Of a stretch of DNA of 55,467 bases, positions 41,427 through 50,217 are shown in pieces. The DNA lies in NCBI GenBank assembly GCA_005772955.1, contig SXID01000084.1, positions 1 to 55,467 of the forward strand. The letters run 5' to 3'. The notes beneath the pieces were generated by a model, which was not told the origin of the DNA, did not search any database, and was given only the letters and a program-made list of their open reading frames with translations. The stretch's first letter is position 1; each line of letters begins with the position of its first letter. Origin of the DNA: Planctomycetia bacterium. GTDB lineage: Bacteria; Planctomycetota; Planctomycetia; Gemmatales; Gemmataceae. A program made the position numbers and the translations under genes.

Positions 41427-41948
41427 ATGCCCGACGGCACACTGAGCGCGCGGGTCGCCGTGTACACCGGCACGTTCGACCCGGTCCACTACGGCCACCT
41501 CGACATCATCAAACGTGGCAGCCGACTGTTCGACAAACTCATCGTCGGCGTTGGAATCAACCCCGACAAGAAGACCACATTCAGTACCGAGGAGCGGGTA
41601 CAACTCATCCGCGACGTGGTCAGCGGGAAGGGCGAGAACGCGGAGAGGTTGCCGAACGTGGAGGTGCTGTCGTTCGACGGCCTCGCGGTGCGGTTCGTGC
41701 GCGAGTGCGGCGCGCGGATCCTGCTACGTGGGCTGCGCACGCTGTCCGACATGGAGTACGAGTTCACGATGTCGTTGATGAACCTGGCTCAAGATCCACA
41801 GATCGAGACGCTGTTCCTGATGGCGAAGGAAGAGTTCTCGCACGTGAGTTCGTCGCTGCTGCGGCAGATCGCGGCGCTCGACGGGAACCTGACGAAGTTC
41901 CTGCCCGAACCGGTACGGTCCGCGCTCGCCGAACGCGCGCGGAAGTAA
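41427..41948 (+). CDS. coaD: Phosphopantetheine adenylyltransferase
   Basis: A 173-residue cytoplasmic enzyme of coenzyme A synthesis that joins 4'-phosphopantetheine and ATP to dephospho-CoA. The nucleotidyltransferase motif TGTFDPVHYGH spans 14-24 and the second motif FSHVSSSLLRQIA is near the C-terminus; RGLRTLSDMEYE is also family-specific. ATG 41427 has GGAGGG five bases upstream. Length is slightly above the usual ~160 because of a short N-terminal extension. Confidence 0.97.
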   Translation: MPDGTLSARVAVYTGTFDPVHYGHLDIIKRGSRLFDKLIVGVGINPDKKTTFSTEERVQLIRDVVSGKGENAERLPNVEVLSFDGLAVRFVRECGARILLRGLRTLSDMEYEFTMSLMNLAQDPQIETLFLMAKEEFSHVSSSLLRQIAALDGNLTKFLPEPVRSALAERARK

Positions 41949-41977
41949 TTTCTTGGCGGCTGTCTTCACCCGGCGCA

Positions 41978-42736
41978 TCACTTCACGGCGCGAATCTTCA
42001 CGTTGCGGAGTGCGGTCGGCCCGTGGTCCGTCTGGATCATGAACGAGCCGGTCGCGGTCTCCTTCTTACCCCAGTTTCCGCCGGTTGGGGTCTTCACCTC
42101 CACGTTCTCGTGGATTACCTCGCCGTTCAGTGTCGCCTTCACCATGATCGCGCTCGCGGTCTTCTCGCCCTTCGGATCGAACCTCGGCGCCTTCCACACC
42201 GCGGTAAGTGTCTGCCACTCGCCCGGTGCCTTCGCAGCGTTCACCTTCGGTGGCACACCCTTGTCGAGGTAGCCGCCTTTTTCGAGGTTCGCTCGTGGGT
42301 AGATGCCGCCCATGTCGCTGCCGGTCAGTTCCTTCTTGCTGCCGAAGCTGTCATAGATTTGGATTTCGTAGACCTCGTGGAACTTGACCCCGGCGTTCGA
42401 GCCTTTTGCGAGCAGGAACTCGACGTGAATCTCGCAGTCTCCGTACGCTTCCTTCGTGATGAGGTTCGGGAGCCGCCCGGTTTCGCCGTTGACCCATACC
42501 TTACCGCCGTCTTTCTTGTCCGCTTTCAGACGCACATCGGCTTTGCCCTTCGTGTCCGCTGCGAGTTTCACATCGTCGGTGACGATCCACTTGGCGTCCA
42601 CTTTCTTCCACACGTCCGGCGTCATCAGATCGACCCAGTTGTCAGCCTTCGCCTCGGCTGTCTTCTTCGGCTGCTCCGCGCGAGCGACGAGTGATCCGAA
42701 CAGCGAGGCGAGCGCGAGGGTGAACAAGATTCGCAT
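41978..42736 (-). CDS. Exported DUF1080 (3-keto-disaccharide hydrolase-type) protein
   Basis: A 252-residue protein. ATG 42736 has GGAG upstream; residues 1-20 (MRILFTLALASLFGSLVARA) are a signal peptide. The concanavalin-like DUF1080 fold is seen in NLITKEAYGDCEIHVEFLL, YEIQIYDSFG, MGGIYPRANLEKGG, PGEWQTLTAVWKAP, and the final FMIQTDHGPTALRNVKIR. The family is abundant in planctomycetes and implicated in periplasmic polysaccharide breakdown through 3-keto sugars. It diverges from the lactonase-type gene. Confidence 0.93.
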   Translation of the reverse strand: MRILFTLALASLFGSLVARAEQPKKTAEAKADNWVDLMTPDVWKKVDAKWIVTDDVKLAADTKGKADVRLKADKKDGGKVWVNGETGRLPNLITKEAYGDCEIHVEFLLAKGSNAGVKFHEVYEIQIYDSFGSKKELTGSDMGGIYPRANLEKGGYLDKGVPPKVNAAKAPGEWQTLTAVWKAPRFDPKGEKTASAIMVKATLNGEVIHENVEVKTPTGGNWGKKETATGSFMIQTDHGPTALRNVKIRAVK

Positions 42737-42802
42737 GGCGGTTCTCCGAATGGCGGTTTTTATTACCCGATACGGACCGGGGTTATTATCATCAACCCGC
42801 TT

Positions 42803-42816
42803 CCCCCTTTTGGGGG
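42803..42816 (+). promoter_or_regulatory. Small hairpin in the leader of the lactonase gene
   Basis: CCCCC-TTTT-GGGGG (42803-42816), followed by ATCGTTTT, lies 30 bases before the start of the lactonase-type gene in the 110-base divergent region. It could be an attenuator-like leader structure or simply a stable stem. Confidence 0.35.
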
Positions 42817-42846
42817 ATCGTTTTCTCGACAATAAGGAGACTCTCC

Positions 42847-43944
42847 ATGTTGCTCACTCGCATTGCTCTGGTCGCCGCACTGGTCGCGGTCGGGTCCGTT
42901 GCTTCTGCTGCCGAACACTGGGTGTACTTCGGTGTGTACACCGGCAAAGGCGAAAAAGACAGCAAGGGCATCTACCGGGCGAAGTTCGACGACGCAACTG
43001 GCAAACTCTCGGAGCCGACACTCGCAGCCGAGATGGGCAGTCCGTCGTTCGTCGCAGTCTCGGCCAACAAGAAATTCCTGTACGCGGTCGGTGAAGGCGG
43101 CGGCAAAGAGGGCGGTGCGGTGGTCGCCTTCGCACTCGACGCCAAGACCGGCACGCTGACGAAACTGAACGAAGACAAGAGCGGCGGCGGTGGCCCGTGC
43201 CACATCGCGGTCAGCCCGAAGGGCGATGCTGTAGCGATCGCGAACTACGGTGGCGGCAGCACGTGTGTCTTCGCGGTGGGGGCTGATGGCAAACTCGGGA
43301 AGCGGATCGGGTTCGTTCAACACAAGATGGGCACCAAAGCACCGCACGGGCACTGCTGCGCGTTCGACGCGAGCGGCACGACCGTGTTCACCGTGGACCT
43401 CGGACTCGACAAGGTGAAGGCGTTCAAGATCGACAAGGAGAAGGGCTTGGTTGAAGACGAGTCGAGGGACGTGGCAACCCCCGCCGGGAGCGGCCCGCGA
43501 CACATCGCGTTGGCTGCGGACGGAAAGTTCGCTTACGTGTGCGGCGAACTCGACTCCACCGTAAACGTGATCGACAACGGCAAGGTGGTGCAGTCGCTCT
43601 CAACACTGCCGGCGCCGACGAAAGGCAACTCTACCGCAGAGTGCATCATGTCGCCTGACGAGAAATTCGTGTACGTGTCGAACCGCGGGCACAACAGCGT
43701 CGCTGTGTTCAAGGTGGGCGAGGACCGCAAACTGACAGTCGCCGGCCACATCGCTGGCGACATCAAGACGCCGCGCAACTTCAACATCGATCCCTCCGGG
43801 AAGTGGATGCTGATCGCGAGTCAGGCGGGCGAGAAGGTCGGTGTGTGGGAACTTGACGCGAAGACTGGCAAGGGCAAAGAAACTGACAACACGGTGAAGG
43901 TGAGCAAATGTGTGTGCGTGAAGTTCGTGCCGGTGGCGAAATAG
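42847..43944 (+). CDS. Exported lactonase-family beta-propeller protein
   Basis: A 365-residue protein; ATG 42847 follows AAGGAG. A signal peptide covers about 1-22. The seven-bladed propeller of the 6-phosphogluconolactonase (YbhE-type) family is seen in EHWVYFGVYTGKGEKDSKG, GSPSFVAVSANKKFLYAVGE, GGGPCHIAVSPKGDAVAIAN, HGHCCAFDASGTTVF, SGPRHIALAADGKFAYVC and PRNFNIDPSGKWMLIA. Cytosolic members hydrolyse 6-phosphogluconolactone; an exported form probably acts on another lactone or only binds. The stop lies 6 bases before a perfect bidirectional hairpin. Confidence 0.92.
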   Translation: MLLTRIALVAALVAVGSVASAAEHWVYFGVYTGKGEKDSKGIYRAKFDDATGKLSEPTLAAEMGSPSFVAVSANKKFLYAVGEGGGKEGGAVVAFALDAKTGTLTKLNEDKSGGGGPCHIAVSPKGDAVAIANYGGGSTCVFAVGADGKLGKRIGFVQHKMGTKAPHGHCCAFDASGTTVFTVDLGLDKVKAFKIDKEKGLVEDESRDVATPAGSGPRHIALAADGKFAYVCGELDSTVNVIDNGKVVQSLSTLPAPTKGNSTAECIMSPDEKFVYVSNRGHNSVAVFKVGEDRKLTVAGHIAGDIKTPRNFNIDPSGKWMLIASQAGEKVGVWELDAKTGKGKETDNTVKVSKCVCVKFVPVAK

Positions 43945-43950
43945 CGTTTG

Positions 43951-43993
43951 GTGTTTGGGTTTTAGCCCGCGGAGAGGGCTAAAACCCAAACAC
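43951..43993. terminator. Perfect 18-bp bidirectional hairpin between convergent genes
   Basis: GTGTTTGGGTTTTAGCCC at 43951-43968 is exactly complementary to 43976-43993 with a 7-base loop. A run of four T or A lies in each arm, suiting both directions. The minus-strand stop (43993-43995) begins on the last base of the right arm, and the plus-strand stop ends 6 bases before the left arm. Confidence 0.8.
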
Positions 43994-45156
43994 TATTTCT
44001 GCAGGATCGGGAGGTAGTTGTTGGGCAGTTGCAGCACGATGAGGCTCATGGCCGTGGCATAGGCGCTGCCGTGCCAGTGGTCGTTCCAGGTGCCGCCATT
44101 GGCGCGGGCCCGGCCGAGGAGTTCGTCGCGGATCGCCGGGAACCACGTGCGCCAGTAGTCGCCGCCAGCCGCCCACATCGCCAGGGCCGCATAGTATTGG
44201 CCATAGTAGTAGTGCGCCGGGGGCAACTCTCGCTGATTGAATTGGCGGTTCGGCATGAACTGTTGTAGGTAGCGTAACCCGCGCTCGGTGGCCTTGCTGT
44301 TCACTTCCTCGTCTTCGGGTACGCTGGCGCTATACAACCCGACGACCGCTGCGGCTGTGCGGGCGAACGCACTTCCTAGCCCCTGCCCGCCCTTGAGGTA
44401 GCTGAACCCACCGTCGGCCATTTGGCATTCGCGGATGTATTTCGCGCCCTTGCGGACGAACTCCTTGCGAACGAACACGCCCGCGTTACGCGCGGCTCGC
44501 AGCGCCATCATGAACGCGACAGTGACCGACACGTCGGCGTACGGCGCGTTTGGTTCGTATCGCCATCCACCCTCGTGGTTCTGTGCGGCGGTCCCGAACG
44601 TGGTCGCCTTTTCGAGTACCGCACGCACCCGCTTCTGCCGGATCGCCTCCGGCATCATGCCGCACACTTCGGCGAGGAACAGACTGGCGAACCCGTGGCT
44701 GTACATCGCGCTGGGCTGGGTGCCGAGGCGCCCGAACTGACCCTCGTTGGCAGTCAGGAAACCGGGGTTCGTGCCGGTCACTAGTCCGGTGATGTAATCG
44801 ACCACGCGGCTCACGTTCTTCCCGTACTTGCCACGGCCCGGTTGGTGCCCGGCGCCCAAGAGCGCCAGCCCGCCCAGGCCGGTGATGCCTGCGGTGGCGC
44901 CGCCGACTCGCTCGCCGAACGACCCATCGTTAGCCTGACTTAGCGCGAGCAGAGACAGACCGCGGTCGATGGCCGCTTGCGTGTCGTTTGTGATGAACTC
45001 AGCGCCTGTGTCCGACCGCGGCCCGCCGAGGCCGTCGGGCCGCGGCCCGCCGCCCGGTTGTGCGAACGCGGTGAGGTGGAGCGCGGCGACCGCCCCGCCC
45101 ACGGTCGTGGCCCGGAGGAAGTTGCGTCGCGACACGGATCGTAGAGGGTTACGCAT
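43993..45156 (-). CDS. Tat-exported alpha/alpha-toroid (prenyltransferase/squalene oxidase repeat) protein
   Basis: A 387-residue protein. ATG 45156 opens with MRNPLRSVSRRNFLRATTVG, a twin-arginine signal (SRRNFLR). The mature part contains the repeat motif of terpenoid cyclase-like toroids: LLALSQANDGSFG, NHEGGWRYEPNAPYADVSVT, ECQMADGGFSYLKG and the final GGTWNDHWHGSAYATAMSLI. The catalytic DXDD of squalene-hopene cyclase is not evident, so it is probably a binding or structural relative rather than a cyclase. It is the last gene of the envelope operon. Confidence 0.9.
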   Translation of the reverse strand: MRNPLRSVSRRNFLRATTVGGAVAALHLTAFAQPGGGPRPDGLGGPRSDTGAEFITNDTQAAIDRGLSLLALSQANDGSFGERVGGATAGITGLGGLALLGAGHQPGRGKYGKNVSRVVDYITGLVTGTNPGFLTANEGQFGRLGTQPSAMYSHGFASLFLAEVCGMMPEAIRQKRVRAVLEKATTFGTAAQNHEGGWRYEPNAPYADVSVTVAFMMALRAARNAGVFVRKEFVRKGAKYIRECQMADGGFSYLKGGQGLGSAFARTAAAVVGLYSASVPEDEEVNSKATERGLRYLQQFMPNRQFNQRELPPAHYYYGQYYAALAMWAAGGDYWRTWFPAIRDELLGRARANGGTWNDHWHGSAYATAMSLIVLQLPNNYLPILQK

Positions 45157-45248
45157 GTCGGGAACCTGCGGTGAGCGGACCGTCTGTGTTTCTTGTCTTG
45201 GTGGGACGGCCATTCTTGTCTGTGCCACGAAAAGAAATCAAAGCCTCG

Positions 45249-46106
45249 TCACTTCTTCTCGGGCTTCGTTCCCTTGTCCGAGAGCGACGAGTAGTAGAGC
45301 CGGAGCAGTTCCGCGTACTTCGGTGTGAACTCGTCCTTGTAGTACTGCGACATCTGCTGACGGATCTTGTACGGCAGGTGCCCCCACACGTCCTTCGCGA
45401 CGCTCTCCTCGAACGGCAGCGCCGCGTTGCCAATCCCGGCCTTGCCCATCGGGTTCCCGCCAGCGGTGCCCGCGGGGTCTGTCGGGTCTTTTGGTGTGCC
45501 GCTCTTCTTTGTTGGGTCGTTGTCGGGTTTGCTCGGTTCCTTCGCGTTGCCGTTGGGTTCCTTCTTGCTGTCGTTCATCGGATCGCCCATGCGCGGCTTG
45601 CGCTCTCCCATACCGCCCATCGGAGGCGGATCCCCCATCCCCATGCCCTTCGGCATCGGCATCATGTCCATGCCGTCCTTACCCATTGGCATTCCGTCCT
45701 TCTTCATCCCCGGGTCCATCATCGGGTCTTTCATGTCCTTCTTGTCGCCCATATCCTGCTTGTCCTTCTCCTTGTCCTTGTCGGGTTGCGGGGGCGGCGG
45801 GTTCTCTTGCTGGTTGATGAGCGCGTCGATGTCGGACAGAATCTTGCCCTGCGTCTTGCGCGTATCGGTGCCGGTGTCGGTCTTCGCGAGTTTGTCACCG
45901 ACCTCCTTCGAGTTGTCGATGATGCGCTTGACGGTGACGGCCGGGTCTTCGCCCTTCGCGGGTCGCTCGGCCTTCGGCACGGGGTCGCGGGTGCCGTCGG
46001 GGCGGATCTCGCGCGGCGGCGGCGCGACAGGCACCTCGGCCCGCGCCCGCGCATTCGGGAGTGACACCGCCGCAACAAACAGCACGACGAACGATACGCG
46101 GTTCAT
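45249..46106 (-). CDS. Secreted Met/Pro/Lys/Asp-rich low-complexity protein
   Basis: A 285-residue protein with signal peptide (1-23). A helical segment at about 55-100 is followed by low-complexity sequence; residues 119-177 hold 17 methionines mixed with Asp, Lys, Gly and Pro (for example DGMDMMPMPKGMGMG). The C-terminal ~55 residues, VAKDVWGHLPYKIRQQMSQYY and KYAELLRLYYSSL, look folded and may be a conserved interaction domain. The ATG overlaps the stop of the DUF4175-like gene by four bases (ATGA). The Met-rich part could bind Cu(I), which is speculation. Confidence 0.85.
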   Translation of the reverse strand: MNRVSFVVLFVAAVSLPNARARAEVPVAPPPREIRPDGTRDPVPKAERPAKGEDPAVTVKRIIDNSKEVGDKLAKTDTGTDTRKTQGKILSDIDALINQQENPPPPQPDKDKEKDKQDMGDKKDMKDPMMDPGMKKDGMPMGKDGMDMMPMPKGMGMGDPPPMGGMGERKPRMGDPMNDSKKEPNGNAKEPSKPDNDPTKKSGTPKDPTDPAGTAGGNPMGKAGIGNAALPFEESVAKDVWGHLPYKIRQQMSQYYKDEFTPKYAELLRLYYSSLSDKGTKPEKK

Positions 46107-49100
46107 GGCTTCTCCGGGGCCGGCGGCAAGTCCTTCGGCGCCTCGTTTGGCGTGTCCTGGGGCGGGAACAGTTTCGCCATCTGCTCGAACAGCTCGGCGA
46201 TCTCGCGTTGCGTCTGTTCCAACTCCTTGAGTTCTTCCTTCTCCGCGTCAGTCAGTTTATCCGCGTCAGGGTGATCCTTCGCAAACTGTGCCGTGCGGTC
46301 GTTGAGTTCCGCTTGCAGCGTGCGGAGGACCTTCAGTTGCGCGAGCGGCGGAACCGCGTCCTGATCGCCGCCCCCGTTGGGGTTCGGCAGTTTGTTCGGC
46401 GCCTTGGGCGGGTTCGCGGGATTGTCCTTCTTCGTTGGCTTCTCGTCCGGCTTGAGGGCATCGGCGAGTTGCTGCAGGCGCCGTAGCGCGAGTTCCATCG
46501 GCCGCAGCACCTTCCGGTCGCCGAGTGCTTCGAGATCCTCATCGTAGGCCGCGGTGAGGTCCGCGTCGTCACATCGGGTCTTGATCTTCGCGCGTGCCAG
46601 GTCGATCGCGTTCGCGGAGTCCGTGAGCAATCGCACGAAGACCGGGAACTGCGCGAACTCGTTCTCCGCGAGCTTGCGGACCTCGATCGCGATTTCCGTT
46701 TCGCGCACCGTATCGACGTCCGAATAGCTCGTGAGGAGGAGCTTGTCCCACCCCTTCTGCTTCGCGACCTCGCTGTGAATGCGGACCACCTCCGCGACCG
46801 CAGCCTTCTGCCGTTCGAGCAGCGCCTTCACCTGATCGGCGAGCTTGCGTCGCTTCTCATCGGAGAGTTGCCGACCGCCTTGCGCGGCTTCGGCGTCGAG
46901 CCGGTCGCGGGCGTTATCGAGTCGTTCCACCGCTTCGCGCTGGGCGCGCGCGTTCGGCTGGCCATTCTCCAGGTCGTCGCGTGCAGCGTCCATCTTGTCG
47001 AGTGCCGCGCGCAGGTCGTGTGCCGCATCGTCTACCTTGTCCGCGGTGAGCTTCTGGAGAAGTTCGCGCCCGCGTTCGATGAGTTTGTCCTGCTCCTGCC
47101 CTAGCACCTTGAGCGTTTCGGCACGCTGAACAGGGTCCGTGATGCGTGACGCGGCTTCGACCCGCTTGCGGAGACTATCCTGAGCAGCGGCGAGCGCGTC
47201 GAGTTGATCAGCAGCACGCTTCTGAATCTTCGGTTTCGCGAGTTCGGGCACCGCGTCCGTTTCCTTCTCGGTGAGCGCGTCGGCAAGCGCCTCAAGACGG
47301 GCGGCACTGGAACGAAGGAAGTTCGCTGCCACGCTCTGCCTGCTCTTGCGTAACTCATCGGCAGCATCGCGGAGTTCTTTGGGAAGCTCCTGGCCGCCAG
47401 CCGCGTCGATGCCCTTGCGAAGCGCTTTCGCTTCGGCCTCGGCCTTGTCCGCGGCGGCCTTCATGTCGGTGGCGGTTGCGGCGACCGCGTCGGCCTGCGC
47501 GTTCAGCGACGATTTCTCCACCGGGTTCTCGTTTAGGTCCGCTCGACGCTTCAGATCGGCTCCTTCCTTCTCCTTGATCGCGGCCTGCGCGCGAAGGACT
47601 TTGGCCTGCGTATCCTTCTCACTCGCGAGTCGCGCGGCGCGGGCGATCAGTTCGCGGGCCTGATCCGCGGATTGCTCGGCTCGGAGGCCGGCGCGGTCGA
47701 GTTCGCGCTGCTCGTCGTCGGTTGGCCTCACCGTGCCCGGTTTCACGCGATCCTTGAGCTGTTCATTGGCCACGAGCTGACGTTGGATGTTGTCTTTCTG
47801 AACACGAGCCTCGCCGCGAATCTCGCCAGCTCCGCCCCAGAGCGAGAGCAGTTCGAGTAGCGTGATCGCGGTGTCCTCGATGTTCTTCTGACTGCGCCCG
47901 GTCTTGCGTAGATAATTCACGAGTTCCTTCTCTTGGCCGGGCTTCGCTGGCTGCCACGCGAGCCGCATCGCGTCGCCAAGATTCTGCTCCGCGGTGCTGA
48001 GGTCGCGGTCGGCTGTGCGCCCGAGTTCCGCCGCGACGACTTCCACACGGTCGGTCGTGTTCGACTTGGGCAGCCCGTTGGCGCGGACCGTTGCGTGAAG
48101 CAAGTCGGCCTTCGCACGAAGACCCCGCGCCACGTCGGTGATCTTCCCAGTAATCTGCCGCTGACCTTGTTCCGCGCTGACAAGCCGGTCGCGGTCGTCC
48201 TGCGATAGCACTCCACCCGGCAGCGGCAATACCTCGGCCGTTTTCTGTCGCGCCTCTCGTTGTTGCGCGAGAATGCGACCCAGTTCGGGACGGATCGTTG
48301 CGAGCTCTTTCTGGAGCCACGCGTCAATCGCTTCCGGCGACGTGATGCGAATTTCGACTTCGCCGATACTCCGTCCAGGTCCCTTCAGGGGCGCGACATC
48401 ATCAAAGTCTTCGGCCGCGGCGCGAAGAATGAACAAGTCGCCCTCACGAAGAGGCGTGCCGTCGTCGCGAAGGAACGACGCGACCGGGACACTTGCGGAA
48501 ACGTCGATACTCCCCGTTGGTGGCGCAAGTGCGAACGCCGTTCCGCCGACCAATCCCGCGAAGGCCTGGACGGGCACGTTCTCGGCCTCGCTGAGCGGGC
48601 GAGTTCGCGTGCGCCCGGCTTGCCCAACGCGGTATTCGAGGTACAGCCTACGCGCTCCGTAAAGTGGGTCTAGCGCGCTGGCGTTCACGAAGACGGATGC
48701 AGTCGGTGTGAGGTACACCGGGTCGCGCCCCGCGAAGGGGCGGTGCAGCGTGACTTTCGGCACTGGGTCGGCGACGAGGTCGATCTTGATCGGACGAGCC
48801 CCGGTCAGGCCGGTGTCGTCAGTGAGTTTCAATGCGTAGGGGCCCGACAGCGGCGGAATGAACGTCGCGGAGATGCGGGTGCCGTCTTCCGAAATCGTCA
48901 GCGGGATGTCGACGGCGAACCCGTCGGCGAGTCCCTGCGCGGCGATCGCGGCGATCGGGTCGAGGTGCCCAAGGTGCGCGACCGGAGAGGCGTTCACGAC
49001 ATCGCTCCTGTCGCCAACGTAGGTCAGGACCGCTGCCGAAAGTCGCACGTCGGTCGCGGCCCGGAAATGAATCACGGTGCCTGTCGGGATCTCGATCGCG

Positions 49101-50128
49101 GATGCCCCCGGCGGGAGGTTGCCCGAGGGCAACTTCGTGTACGCTGGTGGCGTGATGTGAAACTGCGGCGACGCGCGGCCATCGAGCGGCACGAGGCGCG
49201 GCGGCGGGACGACCGTGACCGACTCCCAGTCGGTGAACGCATCATTAGAACCGACTCGCACCTCGAACGTACTCGACACGCGGGACGAGTCGAAGCGGGT
49301 CGTCACGACCGCTGCACCGGGGACTTGCGTGTCGTTGTTGAACGAGAGTGGGAACTGCTCCTCGAACCCGCTCCCATCCCTCATGCGAACGGTAACGGTC
49401 GCTGGACCGGCAAGTACGCCGCGGACCGCAAACTTCAATTCAAACGAGTCGCCTTTTGGGATGCGCGCGGGGAAAGTCCTCGGTGCGAGGAACTCAATGC
49501 GGGTCTTGGTCGGCCATGCGTGCGCGCCGAACGGATCCGCGAGTCGGACGAACGCGGTTGCGGCGCGGCCCGTGTTGAACAGCGCGAGCGGAATAGCGAT
49601 GGCAACTGCCGAGAGGCACAGCCAGACGTTCCGCCAGCAGCGCCCGGCCGGAATGATGTGGTCAAGCGGCAGCCGCCCGGCGCGTCGCTCAGCCACGCGC
49701 ACCGCGGACGCGGTAAGCCGGTTGGAGACCCCAGTCGGCCTCGGAGGTCGGTCTTCGTTCGCGGACTCTTCGCTGGTGCCGAGGAACGACACGGCCGACG
49801 CCAGAGAGTCGTTGAGTGTGGGGAAACGGTCTTCGAGTTCGAGCGCGATGGAGAGCGCGTCGGTGCGGTATCGCAGCGCGCGGCCAACACCGCGAACGCA
49901 CACAATGCCACCGGCTGCGAGGCACGTCAGGAGAAACATCGCGCGAACGAGTGGCGGCAGGTGGAGAGCAGCGTCGAGGAACCCCGCGAGCGTGGCGACA
50001 CCAACAATGGTGGCGACGAAAGCGAACGCACCGGACGCGAGCGCGACCCGCTTGCGTGTGCGGCCGAGGTCGGCGAGTTGGTTCGGGAGCGATTCACGCT
50101 CGGTCGGCGGGCGCAGAAGCAGTGCCAT
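46103..50128 (-). CDS. DUF4175-like giant membrane protein with coiled coils
   Basis: A 1341-residue protein. Two membrane helices lie at about 28-50 and 60-80, and a third at 167-184 (VWLCLSAVAIAIPLALF). Between about 190 and 590 the sequence is strand-rich with Ig-like or CARDB-like segments (FPARIPKGDSFELKFAVRG, APTITVRMRDG-type strands). From about 600 to 1200 it is highly charged and helical, a long coiled coil (for example ELRKSRQSVAANFLRSSAARLEAL), and it ends Pro-rich. It resembles the DUF4175 proteins found with BatA/VWA genes in planctomycetes and bacteroidetes. It should span the inner membrane with the coil outside. Confidence 0.85.
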   Translation of the reverse strand: MALLLRPPTERESLPNQLADLGRTRKRVALASGAFAFVATIVGVATLAGFLDAALHLPPLVRAMFLLTCLAAGGIVCVRGVGRALRYRTDALSIALELEDRFPTLNDSLASAVSFLGTSEESANEDRPPRPTGVSNRLTASAVRVAERRAGRLPLDHIIPAGRCWRNVWLCLSAVAIAIPLALFNTGRAATAFVRLADPFGAHAWPTKTRIEFLAPRTFPARIPKGDSFELKFAVRGVLAGPATVTVRMRDGSGFEEQFPLSFNNDTQVPGAAVVTTRFDSSRVSSTFEVRVGSNDAFTDWESVTVVPPPRLVPLDGRASPQFHITPPAYTKLPSGNLPPGASAIEIPTGTVIHFRAATDVRLSAAVLTYVGDRSDVVNASPVAHLGHLDPIAAIAAQGLADGFAVDIPLTISEDGTRISATFIPPLSGPYALKLTDDTGLTGARPIKIDLVADPVPKVTLHRPFAGRDPVYLTPTASVFVNASALDPLYGARRLYLEYRVGQAGRTRTRPLSEAENVPVQAFAGLVGGTAFALAPPTGSIDVSASVPVASFLRDDGTPLREGDLFILRAAAEDFDDVAPLKGPGRSIGEVEIRITSPEAIDAWLQKELATIRPELGRILAQQREARQKTAEVLPLPGGVLSQDDRDRLVSAEQGQRQITGKITDVARGLRAKADLLHATVRANGLPKSNTTDRVEVVAAELGRTADRDLSTAEQNLGDAMRLAWQPAKPGQEKELVNYLRKTGRSQKNIEDTAITLLELLSLWGGAGEIRGEARVQKDNIQRQLVANEQLKDRVKPGTVRPTDDEQRELDRAGLRAEQSADQARELIARAARLASEKDTQAKVLRAQAAIKEKEGADLKRRADLNENPVEKSSLNAQADAVAATATDMKAAADKAEAEAKALRKGIDAAGGQELPKELRDAADELRKSRQSVAANFLRSSAARLEALADALTEKETDAVPELAKPKIQKRAADQLDALAAAQDSLRKRVEAASRITDPVQRAETLKVLGQEQDKLIERGRELLQKLTADKVDDAAHDLRAALDKMDAARDDLENGQPNARAQREAVERLDNARDRLDAEAAQGGRQLSDEKRRKLADQVKALLERQKAAVAEVVRIHSEVAKQKGWDKLLLTSYSDVDTVRETEIAIEVRKLAENEFAQFPVFVRLLTDSANAIDLARAKIKTRCDDADLTAAYDEDLEALGDRKVLRPMELALRRLQQLADALKPDEKPTKKDNPANPPKAPNKLPNPNGGGDQDAVPPLAQLKVLRTLQAELNDRTAQFAKDHPDADKLTDAEKEELKELEQTQREIAELFEQMAKLFPPQDTPNEAPKDLPPAPEKP

Positions 50129-50154
50129 ACGGAACCTCTGAGCGAAGCTGACCC

Positions 50155-50185
50155 CTCACTCGGCCGCGCTTCGCGGCCAAGTGAG
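50155..50185. repeat. Hairpin between two genes of the envelope operon
   Basis: CTCACTCGGCCGCG at 50155-50168 pairs with CGCGGCCAAGTGAG at 50172-50185 apart from one C-A mismatch, with a three-base loop. It sits in the 89-base gap between the BatA/VWA gene and the DUF4175-like gene and could attenuate or protect the mRNA. Its TCACTTGGCCGCG arm also occurs in the direct repeat beside mug. Confidence 0.6.
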
Positions 50186-50217
50186 CGTCTTCTGCTTTCA
50201 CACTCCACAACCCACCA

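Noticed and set aside
43993-45156. Calling the alpha/alpha-toroid protein a squalene-hopene cyclase
   Set aside because: It is about half the length, has a Tat signal and no visible DXDD catalytic motif.
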